DNA of 64,000 nucleotides from DATEDA01 sp963754305 (GCA_963754305.1 CAVWFR010000040.1:62001-126000), one strand, 5' to 3'. Positions 54,333 through 63,668 are shown, counted from the first letter of the stretch. Notes: a model not told the origin generated them from the sequence alone. Program-made: numbers and translations.

Positions 54333-54877
54333 GCGAGACACTCCTTGAGTGCGAGCAGCCCGCGCCGGATCCACGACTTCACGGTACCGAGCGGTGCCGC
54401 GAGCCGCTCCGCGAGCTGCTCGTGCGAGTAGCCTTCGACGAAGGCGAGGACGATGCAGTTCCGCTTCTGCTCGTCCAACCGGTCGAGGCACTCCGCCAGG
54501 GCGCCGATGTCGATCCCACGGTCGTCCTTGCGCCAGGCTGCTTGCGCGTCAGCGAGTGCGATAAGCTGCTCGTCATCCACCTCCACCGTGCGGTGTGACG
54601 AACGCGCGAAGTTGAGGGCGCGGTGGCGCACCACCGTGTAGATCCAGCCGCGCGCCGAGCCGAGCGCGGCGTCGAACGTGCCGGCCTTGTCCCAGATCTG
54701 CAGGAACGCGTCGTGAAGCACTTCCTCTGCGACCTCCCGCCGGCGCGTGATACGAAGGGCGACCGCCATCAGCCAGCGGCGCTCGCGCTCGTAGATGGCG
54801 CGCAGGGCGTACTGATCGCCCCGCGCGCAGGCCTGCAGCGCGGCCTCGTAGTCGAAGTCGTCGGATGCTTGGGTCAT
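54329..54877 (-). CDS. ECF sigma factor, SigK-like
   Basis: A 182-residue sigma-70 family protein. Region 2 is RRREVAEEVLHDAFLQIWDK through ARGWIYTVVRHRALNF; region 4 is LDEQKRNCIVLAFVEGYSHE followed by LAAPLGTVKSWIRRGLLALK, the -35 binding helix-turn-helix. It pairs with the RskA-like protein encoded next and probably drives its own operon and perhaps the DUF3455 gene. The stimulus is unknown. ATG 54877. Confidence 0.95.
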   Translation of the reverse strand: MTQASDDFDYEAALQACARGDQYALRAIYERERRWLMAVALRITRRREVAEEVLHDAFLQIWDKAGTFDAALGSARGWIYTVVRHRALNFARSSHRTVEVDDEQLIALADAQAAWRKDDRGIDIGALAECLDRLDEQKRNCIVLAFVEGYSHEQLAERLAAPLGTVKSWIRRGLLALKECLA

Positions 54878-55009
54878 CGCTGACGGCGGCCAGGGTCTCG
54901 CGATACTAGCCGCGAACCGTGCGTTTGGATGCAACAGTCGGCTCCGCCCGGCGATCCTACGCGCCGCAGGTCCTTCTCGCCACAGGGGCCCTTTGGGATA
55001 CTGTCGGCG

Positions 55010-55198
55010 GTGAAATCGCTCTCCGCAGTTAGCCCGAGAGGTCGCGTGATCATCGCAAGCCTGGAAGACTTTACCGCAGCCGTCCTCGCGAAGATGCGCC
55101 GCACGCTCGACCTGCGCAGCGAGAAAATCCTCGAGCCGGGCGCGACCCGGTGGCCGCAGGCGCCGATCTCGGGCCCGGTCGCAGCGAACGGCGCTTGA
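55010..55198 (+). pseudogene. possible C-terminal remnant of a DUF1194 (von Willebrand-like) protein
   Basis: A 62-residue reading frame from GTG 55010. VIIASLEDFTAAVLAKMRRT resembles the end of DUF1194 proteins, which finish with a similar DFxxAVxxKL helix; the rest of the domain is absent. The stretch 54878-55194, over 300 bases between the sigma gene and the ATP-grasp gene, otherwise holds nothing recognised. The last bases (TTGA) overlap the next possible start. This is a weak call. Confidence 0.3.
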
Positions 55199-56096
55199 CC
55201 GCGGCAAGCCAGCACGGCAGGCGCTTCCGGGGAGCGAGCGCAGTCGTCGTCGTTCGCGAACCGTGGCGAGCGCATCCGCTCGCCTGGATTCATCGCGCCG
55301 AAGCGCGATCCCTCGCGGCGGAACTGCGGCGCGCCGGCAGCGCGGTGCGCATCGTCCCGTTCCGGGAGGAAGCGGTTGCCCGCCTCCCTTCCGGACCGCT
55401 TCTGCTGCGTCTCTCCGACCCGATGATGCTCGTCGCCGCGACGGAACTGACACGCGCCGGCATACCGTACATCGGCCCGAGCGCTGCGGCGATGACGCGC
55501 TGCTACGACAAGTACGAGGCGCACCGCATCGCCGTCGCGGCCGGCGTCGACTGTCCCGCGACGGTGCTCGGCACCGAGGCCGGCGCGATCGCGTTCCCGC
55601 TGATCCTCAAGCCGCGGCGCGGCTCGGACTCCATCGGCGTGCGGCTCCTGAAAACCGGACCGCTCCCGGCGCGCGCCCGGAGCGACCGGTTCGTCGTGCA
55701 GGAGCGCGTGATCGGCTCCGAGTTGACGATCGCGGTGATCCACGGCCGCGTCGGAAAACCGTTGCGGATTTTCATGCCGGAGGGCGTCCCGTACTCGTTC
55801 CTCCGCAAGTACCTGCTGCGGCCGGACCGCGCGCCGCTCGCCGACGCGGGCCTCGCGAGCGCGGGTGGAGCAGCGCCGGGCTCCAGATCGCCGAGACGCT
55901 CGCGGCCGACTGGGCGGCGCGCGTCGATTTCGTGCACGAAACCGCCACCGGCCGATTGCGCTTCCTGGAATGCGACGTCGCCCCGCTCATCGGAGCGAAC
56001 TCGGCGTTCGCCGCGAGCCTCGCGGCCGCCGGCACGACGAGAGCGGAGCAGCTGCGTCTGCTGCTCGATGCCGGTGGACTCGGCGTGCGCGGGTAA
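55195..56096 (+). pseudogene. ATP-grasp family protein, one frameshift
   Basis: About 300 residues. It begins around TTG 55195; IPYIGPSAAAMTRCYDKYEA, then FPLILKPRRGSDSIGVRLL (nucleotide-binding lysine) and FVVQERVIGSELTIAV are ATP-grasp features. Near 55868 the frame changes, most simply by a lost G in a G-run (gcgcgggtggagc), and resumes with SSAGLQIAETLAADWAARVD and RFLECDVAPLIGANSAFA, which holds the metal-binding acidic/Asn residues (E, D, N). Substrate is unknown; the family ligates carboxylates to amines. The start codon is uncertain. Confidence 0.65.
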
Positions 56097-56106
56097 ACTC
56101 CCGGTT

Positions 56107-56343
56107 GTGCCGCCTCAGCAGCCTCGGCAGCCGCTCTTCGCCCGCATCCTGGGTTTCATTCTTGGTGCCGCTATCCTGGCGGTCGCGTTCGTGTTCTCGC
56201 TGGTGATCTTCTCGATCCTGCTGGCGGTGGGGCTGCTTGCGCTCGCCTATGCGTGGTGGCGAACGCGTCGGCTCCGCGCTTCCGCGGGACGGGTGATCGA
56301 GGGCGAGAGCCGGCGCGAGCTTACTCCCCGCGATCCGGACTGA
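56107..56343 (+). CDS. small membrane protein
   Basis: A 78-residue protein from GTG 56107 with one long hydrophobic region (ILGFILGAAILAVAFVFSLV and on to LAYAWW), long enough to cross the membrane twice, and a charged C-terminus. Conserved small proteins like this are frequent in betaproteobacteria, without known function. It starts 10 bases after the ATP-grasp stop on the same strand. Confidence 0.55.
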   Translation: MPPQQPRQPLFARILGFILGAAILAVAFVFSLVIFSILLAVGLLALAYAWWRTRRLRASAGRVIEGESRRELTPRDPD

Positions 56344-56360
56344 CGAGCTCGAGCACTGAA

Positions 56361-56960
56361 TCAGAACCGGCCGATGGCGCCCATCATGCCGACCGCGCCC
56401 ATCCCGAACACCGACGCCAGGATCGCGCCGAGCATAAATCCGATCACGATCGCGATGGCGACGATGAGGATGGTGTAGCCGATCGCCTTGTCGTCGGGAA
56501 CCTTCATCAGCACCGGCGCGCCGAGGTGGAAGAGATAGAGCGAGTACAGCCCGCCGAGAAGCGAGATCAGCCAACCGATGACGGGCAGTACGGTGAAGAC
56601 TCCCGCGACCCACGATGCGGTCAAGGCATAGGCGGTGAGCTTCAGGGCGCGGTTGAAGCTGTCGCGTCCGCCAAAGCGCGGTGCGAGTGCCTTGGCGCTC
56701 AGGGCGATGATTAGAACCATTACCAGGCTCAGCACGTAACCCGCGACCGCGGCTTGCAGGCCGACACCTATCCCGAGCCGCCCGAAGGCGAGCGTGCCGA
56801 TCAGCACGGTGCTGACGAAGGTCGCCACGGCGGGTATCGCCGCCAGGATGGCGATGTAGCCCAGGTAGAGCGTCCTCGGGTCGGTCCGCTCGTGCGCGAT
56901 GGCATCCCACTCGCTCTTCGGCTGGACCAGGATGCGCGTTGCGCGTGCGACGAGATCCAT
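56361..56960 (-). CDS. Yip1-domain membrane protein
   Basis: A 199-residue protein: a short amphipathic N-terminus (VARATRILVQPKSEWDAIA) followed by about five hydrophobic segments. QPKSEWDAI and the SLYLFHLGAPVLMKVPDDKA loop are usual in bacterial Yip1 proteins. The role is unknown. Three 14-base-period repeats lie upstream of its start. It converges on the small membrane protein gene with 17 bases between. Confidence 0.85.
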   Translation of the reverse strand: MDLVARATRILVQPKSEWDAIAHERTDPRTLYLGYIAILAAIPAVATFVSTVLIGTLAFGRLGIGVGLQAAVAGYVLSLVMVLIIALSAKALAPRFGGRDSFNRALKLTAYALTASWVAGVFTVLPVIGWLISLLGGLYSLYLFHLGAPVLMKVPDDKAIGYTILIVAIAIVIGFMLGAILASVFGMGAVGMMGAIGRF

Positions 56961-56982
56961 CGATTCCCCTCCTATGCCCCAG

Positions 56983-57019
56983 CCTATGTCAGGAGCCCTA
57001 TGTCATTGGCCCTATGTCA
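56983..57019. repeat. three direct copies of CCTATGTCA with a 14-base period
   Basis: Copies at 56983-56991, 56997-57005 and 57011-57019, 23 to 59 bases upstream of the Yip1 gene start (on the opposite strand they read TGACATAGG). A related cctatg occurs at 56971. The spacing could suit a regulator or be simple slippage. Confidence 0.6.
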
Positions 57020-57072
57020 TTAGCATACGGCCCGGCCGGTCCGAGGGCAACCGCGAAAAGCGCGCGCGGACG

Positions 57073-57939
57073 TCAGAATCCGAACAGCTCGCGCGGGTTG
57101 TCGACGAGGATCTTCCGTCGCGTCGCTTCGCCGGGCGCCCACTCGCCGAGAAGATTGAACAGCTCGATCGAGCCCACCTTGTCGGCAAAGGAGAGGTGCG
57201 GATAGTCGCTCCCCCAGATCAGCCGGTCCGGCGCTGCGTCGATGAGAGCACGCGCCATCGGCGCGGCGTCGGCGAAGCCCGACGCGGTCGACATGCGGTA
57301 GACGCCGGTCAGCTTCACCCAGCAGCGGCCCTCGCCATGGCGAAGCAGGTCGAGCAGCCGCCTGAAGCCCGGCTGCTGCGGGCCCTCGCGCGCGAGGAAC
57401 ATGCCCATGTGGGCGAGCGAGAACTCGCACTTCAGCGTTTTCATCGTGTCGAGCAGCGCGTCGGTCAGCCAGCCCGGCCCGAGGAAATCGAGATGCCAGC
57501 CGAGCTCGTTCAAACGCGCGTCGAGGCGCCGGATCCGGGGCAGCATCGCGGCCGCGAAGCCCGTTGCCTCCGGCTTGACCGGTGACACGTTGATGCGCAC
57601 GCCGCGCACGCCGGCCGCGTCCATTCGCGCGAGCTCGGCATCGGGGACGTTCTCGTCCACGTCGACGATGCCGCGGCATTTCGCCGTCCCGATTTCGCGC
57701 ATCGCATCGAGCATGCAGGCGTTGTCCCGACCGTACGCGCTCGGCTGGACGAAGACCATCCGCTCGATGCCGAGACGCCGGGCGACCACGCGGTACTCGG
57801 CGAGCGGCGCGAGCGGCGGCGGGTAGCGAAGATCCGTCCCGTAGGGATAGTCCGCGGCCGGCCCGAAGACGTGAAAGTGGGCGTCGCAGGCGAGCGGCGG
57901 AGCCTTGAACGCGGGCACGCCGTCGTCGGGATGGGACAT
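57073..57939 (-). CDS. amidohydrolase related to 2-pyrone-4,6-dicarboxylate hydrolase
   Basis: A 288-residue TIM-barrel hydrolase. CDAHFHVFGP at the N-terminus carries the HxH pair; MVFVQPSAYGRDN, VRGVRINVSP, and LIWGSDYPHLSFAD with the catalytic Asp complete the amidohydrolase-2/LigI pattern. Relatives open lactones of aromatic breakdown such as PDC. A TRAP receptor gene is divergent from it, hinting that the receptor might import its substrate. No metal-ligand loss is seen. Confidence 0.85.
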   Translation of the reverse strand: MSHPDDGVPAFKAPPLACDAHFHVFGPAADYPYGTDLRYPPPLAPLAEYRVVARRLGIERMVFVQPSAYGRDNACMLDAMREIGTAKCRGIVDVDENVPDAELARMDAAGVRGVRINVSPVKPEATGFAAAMLPRIRRLDARLNELGWHLDFLGPGWLTDALLDTMKTLKCEFSLAHMGMFLAREGPQQPGFRRLLDLLRHGEGRCWVKLTGVYRMSTASGFADAAPMARALIDAAPDRLIWGSDYPHLSFADKVGSIELFNLLGEWAPGEATRRKILVDNPRELFGF

Positions 57940-58103
57940 CGCGGTTCCTCCTCGTTACGCTCCGGTCCTGCCGTGCCACTCTAACGCCGGCGCTCGCACT
58001 TGGCGCGACGGGAAGCGCGCCGCTGCAGCGCGCGCGCTAGTCCGCAGGTACGATCGAGGCCGCTCCCGACCCTACTTTGCGTATTCTGCACAAGGACATT
58101 TCG

Positions 58104-59175
58104 ATGAAGCACGTCTTGCCGGTCTGCCTCTCGCTCGCTCTCGCTCTCGCCACCGCCGCCGGCGCCCAGACGCTTCCGCCCGGCCCGAAGGTGACGATAT
58201 CGGCGGTCACCCAGCTCGCGCCGACGTTGCCGCAGTACTCGAAGGTCGACGTGCCGATGCTGCGCGACGGCGTGGCCAAGGCGACGAACGGCCGGCATCG
58301 AGTTCAACCTGCGCAGCTACCCCGAGGCGAACGTGCAGGGGCCGGAGGCGATCCGGCTGGTTCGCTCCGGGCAGGTCGATATCGTCGGCGCGCCGCTCAC
58401 CACGGTCTCGGGAGATGTGCCGCTCCTCGACGGCTTCGATCTGCCGGGGCTCCACACCAGCATGGACCAGGTGCGCCGCGCCGGGCAGGCGCTCGCGGCC
58501 GCCGCCAACGTCGACCTGGAAAAGCTCGGCGTGCGCATGATCGCCACCAGCCCGTTCCCGGCCCAGGTGTTCTTCTGCAAGAAGCCGCTCGCCGGGATCG
58601 CCGATCTGAAGGGGTTGAAGGTGCGCGTGGCCGGTCCGTCGCAGTCCGATTTCATGACCGCGCTCGGCGCCCAGCCGGTGGCGATCGCCTTCGGGGAGGT
58701 GTACGCGTCGCTCGAGCGCGGCGTCGTCGACTGTGCGGTGACCGGCACCGGGACCGGCAACGCGCAGAAGTGGTGGGAGGTCACCTCGCATCTCTACACG
58801 CTGGTCGCCTCGTGGGGCATCTCGGGCTACATGGTGAATCTCGCTTGGTGGAACAAGCTGGATCCCCAGGTGCGCGCGTTCCTCGAGAAAACATTTCGCG
58901 AGGTCGAGGACGCGCAGTGGCGGCTCGGCGCCGAGCTGACCCAGGACGGCATCGAGTGCAACATCGGCAACGCGGCCGGCTGCAAGATCTTCACCGTCGT
59001 CACCAGCCGGCCGATGACGCTCGTCAAGGCCTCGGATGCGGACGTGGCGCGCGGCCGCCAGATCCTGCTGGACGTCGTGCTGCCGAACTGGGTGAAGCGC
59101 TGCGGGGCGCGGTGCGGGGAGGCGTTCAACGAGGCGATCGCGCCGATCTCGGGGGTGCGATTCACGCCCCGTTGA
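58104..59175 (+). pseudogene. TRAP transporter receptor (DctP-like), one frameshift
   Basis: A receptor of about 356 residues. The signal peptide ends ATAAGAQ. Near 58298 (GGC-CGG-c-ATC-GAG) one extra base breaks the frame; it continues FNLRSYPEANVQGPEAIRLV, then FPAQVFFCKKPLAGIADLKG with the conserved arginine region KVRVAGPSQSDF. The C-terminus is complete. No permease genes follow, so it is an orphan. It is divergent from the PDC-hydrolase-like gene, and the pair may handle the same compound. Confidence 0.75.
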
Positions 59176-59208
59176 GCGACTGGCGGGGTACGTGATTTTG
59201 AGGCAATA

Positions 59209-59236
59209 TGACATCTGCATCCTGACATCTGCATCC
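59209..59236. repeat. tandem duplication of TGACATCTGCATCC
   Basis: Two perfect adjacent 14-base copies (59209-59222 and 59223-59236), 21 bases before the start of the small secreted protein gene. Confidence 0.7.
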
Positions 59237-59256
59237 GATTGATCGAAGGAGACAGC

Positions 59257-59568
59257 ATGCAAGCCACGTTGGTCCTCGCCCTGCTTCTCGCCGGCTCGGC
59301 GGCGTCCGCCGCTTACGCCGATTGCTACACGATCTTCGATGCGCGCAACCGCATCGTCTATCGTTCCGAGATTTCGCCGGTCGATCTCTCGGGGCCGATA
59401 TCGACTTCGGTGAACGCCCTCTACCGAGGCGGCCAGCTCGTGATCTCCGGCGACAACCTGAGCTGCACGGTGATCGGCCCCAGAAGCCCGGCCGATCCGA
59501 TGACCGGGGCGGCTGCGACCACGGACCCGGCGCCGGGGGCGACGAGAACGTCTGTCGGGAAGCGCTGA
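59257..59568 (+). CDS. small secreted protein
   Basis: A 103-residue exported protein. The signal peptide ends AAYADC; the mature part begins CYTIFDARNRIVYRSEISPV and has a second cysteine (LSCTVI), so a disulphide is possible, followed by a Pro/Ala-rich tail. The family is not recognised. AAGGAG lies 6 bases before the ATG. A 14-base tandem repeat lies just upstream. Confidence 0.7.
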   Translation: MQATLVLALLLAGSAASAAYADCYTIFDARNRIVYRSEISPVDLSGPISTSVNALYRGGQLVISGDNLSCTVIGPRSPADPMTGAAATTDPAPGATRTSVGKR

Positions 59569-59595
59569 GACGCCGGGCGCGCGGGCGCCGGGCGC

Positions 59596-60372
59596 CTAGC
59601 AGGCGACGAGCTCGGCGAGCTCGCGCTTGCGAGCGTGCAGATCGGCGTAGAGCTGGGACAGCCGCGTCCCGTCGTAGAACGTGTCCGACCACGACGGCCG
59701 AGCGCGGAAGCGCGCGAGCCACGCCTGCACCAGCCCATGCTTCGACCAGAGGTACGCATGGCCGAGATCGTCCATGCGATCGAGGAGCGGCGCGACGCAG
59801 CAGTCCGCGATGGACGGACCGGTGCCGCCGCCGAGCCAGTCCGCCGTCGCGAGCGCGGCTTCCATCCGGTCGCAGGTCTGGACGATGTTCTCGTAGGCGG
59901 CCTGGAGATCGGCGTCCGTGAATCCCTGCCGGCCCATTTTCTGCACGAAGCGCTTGCGCAGCGGACGCCGGGCAGCCGCATCCTCGAACTGCTCCTCGGT
60001 CAGCGCAGCATAGCGGGCCAGGAACGCCTGATTGAACGACGGGTAGCGGACGGCGGGCGTCGTCACCTCCTCGAAGTAGCGCAGCCACGCCCGCAGGTGC
60101 GCGCGGCCCACCGCGTCTCGCGGCGCCATCGGCGGCACCGGAAACACCTCGTCGAGATACTCCATGATCACCGACGAGTCGACGATGACCGCGCCGTCGT
60201 GCACGAGCGTGGGCACCACGCCGTTCGGGTTGAGGGTCAGGTACCCGGGTGCGAGGTGCTCGTTCTTGATGAAGCTGATCTGACGATCCTCGAACGCCAG
60301 TTGCTTCTCGGCCAGCGCGAGGCGGACCTTCTGGCTGCAGGTGGAGTAAGCGTTGTTGTAGAGGCTCAGCAT
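59596..60372 (-). CDS. glutathione S-transferase family protein
   Basis: A 258-residue GST: thioredoxin-like N-terminal domain (YSTCSQKVRLALAEKQLAFE, NPNGVVPTLVHDGAVIVDSS with the glutathione gamma-glutamyl site) and a helical C-terminal domain (ADWLGGGTGPSIADCCVAPL). The Ser/Cys near the start may activate glutathione, as in beta or zeta/etherase-type GSTs. Substrate is unknown. It is divergent from the CmcJ-like gene, with 55 bases between. Confidence 0.9.
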   Translation of the reverse strand: MLSLYNNAYSTCSQKVRLALAEKQLAFEDRQISFIKNEHLAPGYLTLNPNGVVPTLVHDGAVIVDSSVIMEYLDEVFPVPPMAPRDAVGRAHLRAWLRYFEEVTTPAVRYPSFNQAFLARYAALTEEQFEDAAARRPLRKRFVQKMGRQGFTDADLQAAYENIVQTCDRMEAALATADWLGGGTGPSIADCCVAPLLDRMDDLGHAYLWSKHGLVQAWLARFRARPSWSDTFYDGTRLSQLYADLHARKRELAELVAC

Positions 60373-60427
60373 TCGATCGTCTCCCTGATAAAGTCCGGGT
60401 TCGCGCATTCTACGTAGGGGACGCGCC

Positions 60428-61261
60428 ATGAACACGGGCATGAGCACGGACACCACCGCCGCGGCGATCACCGCCGACATCACCTACGCCGTCGACACCG
60501 GCGAGAAGCCCGTCAACGAGACGTTCGGGCCGAACAACATCCGGCGCCGCAACGTCGGGCGGAAGGAACCGCGCCCGATGCGGATCCGGGACGGCCGTCC
60601 GCTCGCGGGAGAGTTCTCGCTCGACCGAAACGGGTTCGCGTTCGTCCCTCATCCGACCGCGGTCGTGGATTTCTTCGACCCCGATCAGCTCAAGACCGTC
60701 TACTACCGGGAGATCGAGCAGCTGGTGAAGTCGGTATCCGGCGCGGCGAGAGTCGTCGTCTTCGATCACACGCTGCGCTCCGGCGACGAGGCGGAGCGCG
60801 AGGCGCGGCTCGTCCGCGAGCCGGTGCTCGGCGCGCACAACGACTACACCGAGTGGTCCGGCCCGCAGCGCGTCCGCGAGTTCCTGCCCGGCGAGGCGGA
60901 GGCGCTTCTCGCGCACCGCTTCGCGATCATCCAGGTCTGGCGCGCGATCAACCGGCCGATCCGGTCGAACCCGCTCGCCATCGCGGACGCGCGCAGCGTC
61001 GCGCCCGGCGATCTCCTCGCCGCGGAGCGCCGCTATCCGCACCGGGTCGGCGAGACCTACCAGGTGGGCTACAACCCGAACCACGACTGGTACTACTTTC
61101 CGGAGATGCGCCGCGACGAGGCGCTCGTGTTCAAAGTCTACGACTCGTCGCGGGACGGCCGGGCGCGCTTTACCGCGCACACCTCCTTCGTCGATCCCGC
61201 GACGCCGCCGGATGCACCGCCGCGGCAGAGCATCGAGGCGCGGACGTTCGCGTTCTTCTAG
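60428..61261 (+). CDS. CmcJ/NvfI/AsaB-like oxygenase or methyltransferase family protein
   Basis: A 277-residue protein of the family that includes fungal NvfI and AsaB and the CmcJ proteins. RVVVFDHTLR, LGAHNDYTEWSGPQRV with the HxD metal pair, and AIIQVWRAINRP with Arg are its landmarks, suggesting Fe(II)/2-oxoglutarate-type chemistry. The product is unknown. The following small reading frame is convergent with it and overlaps its stop. Confidence 0.8.
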   Translation: MNTGMSTDTTAAAITADITYAVDTGEKPVNETFGPNNIRRRNVGRKEPRPMRIRDGRPLAGEFSLDRNGFAFVPHPTAVVDFFDPDQLKTVYYREIEQLVKSVSGAARVVVFDHTLRSGDEAEREARLVREPVLGAHNDYTEWSGPQRVREFLPGEAEALLAHRFAIIQVWRAINRPIRSNPLAIADARSVAPGDLLAAERRYPHRVGETYQVGYNPNHDWYYFPEMRRDEALVFKVYDSSRDGRARFTAHTSFVDPATPPDAPPRQSIEARTFAFF

Positions 61262-61455
61262 CCACGACCGACGCGGCGGCGAGCCGGTCGTCGAGCCGGC
61301 TCGGCTTTCGCCCGCAGCGCCGCCCGGACGTACCACGAGTGCCGTTCGGCCACGTCCGTACGCGGATCATCGTCGCAGCCAACGACCCGGAGGTGCGGGG
61401 CCACCGCGTAGCCCCTGGCGCGCACCTTCCTCCTCGGTGTGCCGCCGCGCGACAT
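61258..61455 (-). CDS. possible small basic protein after the MFS gene
   Basis: A 65-residue Arg-rich frame whose ATG follows the MFS stop with no spacing. DDDPRTDVAERHSWYVRAAL looks protein-like, but there is no known family and it overlaps the CmcJ-like stop at its end. Weak call; the rest of 61262-61455 shows nothing else. Confidence 0.3.
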   Translation of the reverse strand: MSRGGTPRRKVRARGYAVAPHLRVVGCDDDPRTDVAERHSWYVRAALRAKAEPARRPARRRVGRG

Positions 61456-62715
61456 CTACGTACGCATCGCCCGCCGCAACAGCCACAGCGCGATCCCGAT
61501 GTTCAGCACGTTCCAGGCGATGCCGTTCACGAACGCCGCCTGGTAGGATCCCGTGAGGTCGAAGATCGCGCCGGTCATCCACCCGCCGATTGCCATGCCG
61601 AATAGCGTCGACATCAGCACCGTGCCGACTCTTGCCCCCGCCTCCTGCGGCGAAAAGTACTCGCGCACGATGATCGCGTACGAAGGCACGATGCCGCCCT
61701 GGAAGAGGCCGAAGAGCGCCGAGATCACGTACAGCGATACGAGCCCGTCGAACGGCAGGAACAGCACCAGCGCGAGGCACTGCAGGCCGGAGCCGATAAG
61801 CAGCGTCCGCAAACCCCCGATTCGGTCGCAGATCCAGCCCGAGGCAAGCCGGCTCACTACGCCGAAGCCCAGCATGAGCGACAGCATCTCGGCGCCGCGT
61901 GCCGGACCGTAGCCGAGGTCGCCGCAGTAGGCGACGATGTGAACCTGTGGCATCGACATGGCGACGCAGCAGGTGATTCCACCGGCGACGAGCAGCGCTT
62001 GCAACGTGCCGGGCGCCAAGCCGAGTGGACGCGCCGACCACGACGCGACGCGCGCGCCCCCGGGCGAAAGCTCGAACGCCGGCGGGCGCCGCCGCAGCAC
62101 GGCGGCAAGCGGCAGGATCGTCAGGACGCAGACCACCCCGATCCCGACGTAGGTCGCCCGCCAGCCCGCGGTCTCGATGAAGTGCTGCACGATCGGCGGC
62201 CAGATCGTGCCGGAGAGATAGTTGCCGCTCGCGCAGATCGCTACCGCGAGGCCGCGACGGCGGCTGAACCACAGGGACGTGTCGGCGACGAGCGGGGCGA
62301 ACATCGCCGAGCTGCCGAGGAGGCCGATCAGGAGCGCCTGCGCCAGCGTGAACAGCCAGATGTTGGGCGCGGCCGCCGCAAGCGCGTAGCCGAGCGCAAG
62401 CATGATCGTGCCGCCGACGACCGGGACGACGACCCCGAAGCGATCGGCGAACCGCCCCATCATGATGCCGCCGAATCCGAACGCGATCATCGTCAGCGTG
62501 TACGGCAGCGAAGCATCGGCGCGCGCGACGCCGAATTCCGCCTGCAAAGCGGGCAGCGCGACGACGCCCGACCACATGCCGACCGTGCCGATGGTCGAGA
62601 TCGCGAGCGCCGCGGCGAGCCGCAGCCAGGCATACGCAGACTCAACGCCTCCGGCTCGGTCAGCGCTCGCCGCGAGCCCGGATAGCGGCTCGCCGGCGGT
62701 GTTCGACTTCTCCAT
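61456..62715 (-). CDS. MFS transporter, monocarboxylate-like
   Basis: A 419-residue major facilitator with twelve membrane segments. GGIMMGRFADRFGVVVP is the loop 2-3 signature; SLWFSRRRGLAVAICASGNY and the C-terminal RLASGWICDRIGGLRTLL are as in oxalate/monocarboxylate-type members. ATG 62715 has GGAGGAGG just upstream. The substrate is unknown, probably a carboxylate. Divergent from it, after 259 bases without a gene, is the isochorismatase-like gene. Confidence 0.9.
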   Translation of the reverse strand: MEKSNTAGEPLSGLAASADRAGGVESAYAWLRLAAALAISTIGTVGMWSGVVALPALQAEFGVARADASLPYTLTMIAFGFGGIMMGRFADRFGVVVPVVGGTIMLALGYALAAAAPNIWLFTLAQALLIGLLGSSAMFAPLVADTSLWFSRRRGLAVAICASGNYLSGTIWPPIVQHFIETAGWRATYVGIGVVCVLTILPLAAVLRRRPPAFELSPGGARVASWSARPLGLAPGTLQALLVAGGITCCVAMSMPQVHIVAYCGDLGYGPARGAEMLSLMLGFGVVSRLASGWICDRIGGLRTLLIGSGLQCLALVLFLPFDGLVSLYVISALFGLFQGGIVPSYAIIVREYFSPQEAGARVGTVLMSTLFGMAIGGWMTGAIFDLTGSYQAAFVNGIAWNVLNIGIALWLLRRAMRT

Positions 62716-62974
62716 GCCTCCTCCACGCCCGCCGGTGCGGGGCGCCGAGGCGAAGTTACCCCAGTTTCGACGGTACGCGCCGCCGGATGGTGCGTTGCGC
62801 CCCGTTAGAGGGCCTGGCATGGACTACCATTCGCTCGTCTGCCGATCCGAAGCGCGCGTTTGCGTGGGCAAAGGCGGGGTGCGGCGAGGGGGCCGGCGTG
62901 CTCGGCACGGTCTGTGCATTTCGCTGCAGCGCGGCTGGCGCCGGTCGGCCCGGCCGGCGAAAGGGGACAAGTCG

Positions 62975-63637
62975 ATGGCGACGGTCCAGGCAGAGCCTTA
63001 TCCGTTCGAGTTCGACCCGCGCACCTGCGCGCTGGTGATCATCGACATGCAGCGCGACTTCGTCGATCCGGGCGGCTTCGGCGAGGCGCTCGGCAACGAC
63101 GTATCCCTCCTCCGGCGGACGATCGCGCCGATCCAGGCGCTGCTCGCCGCCGCGCGCCGGCACGGACTCCTCGTCATTCATACGCGTGAAGGCCACCGCC
63201 CCGATCTCGCCGACCTCCCGCACGCGAAGAAGGTGCGCGGCGGGTTCGCGGTGCAGATCGGCGACGCGGGCCCGATGGGCCGCATCCTCGTCCGCGGCGA
63301 GCGCGGGCACGGCATCGTTGCCGAGGTCGCTCCGGCGCGCGGCGAAGTGATCATCGACAAGCCCGGCAAGGGCGCGTTCTACGCGACCGATCTCGCGGAG
63401 ATCCTGCACTTGCGCGGCATCCGGCAGCTCGTCGTGTGCGGCGTCACGACGGAAGTCTGCGTCAACACCACCGTGCGCGAGGCGAACGATCGCGGCTACG
63501 ACTGCCTGGTGCCCGAGGACTGCGTCGGCTCCTACATCCCGGAGCTGCACGCGGCGGCGCTGAAGATGATCATTGCCCAGGGCGGCATCTTCGGCTGGGT
63601 GAGCAAGTCGTCGCATTTCATCGAGGCGCTCGGCTGA
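62975..63637 (+). CDS. isochorismatase-family cysteine hydrolase (biuret/ureidoacrylate amidohydrolase-like)
   Basis: A 220-residue cysteine hydrolase with the full triad D24 (VIIDMQRD), K129 (IIDKPGKGAF) and C162 (TTEVCVNTT) and a cis-peptide GVTTE. The opening FDPRTCALVIIDMQRDFVDP and length resemble amide hydrolases of the biuret or RutB type rather than isochorismatase proper. AAAGGGG lies upstream of the ATG. The permease that follows 31 bases downstream fits purine, pyrimidine or triazine breakdown (inference). Confidence 0.9.
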   Translation: MATVQAEPYPFEFDPRTCALVIIDMQRDFVDPGGFGEALGNDVSLLRRTIAPIQALLAAARRHGLLVIHTREGHRPDLADLPHAKKVRGGFAVQIGDAGPMGRILVRGERGHGIVAEVAPARGEVIIDKPGKGAFYATDLAEILHLRGIRQLVVCGVTTEVCVNTTVREANDRGYDCLVPEDCVGSYIPELHAAALKMIIAQGGIFGWVSKSSHFIEALG

Positions 63638-63668
63638 CGGGCGCGAGCAACGCAAACAGGGGGATACC

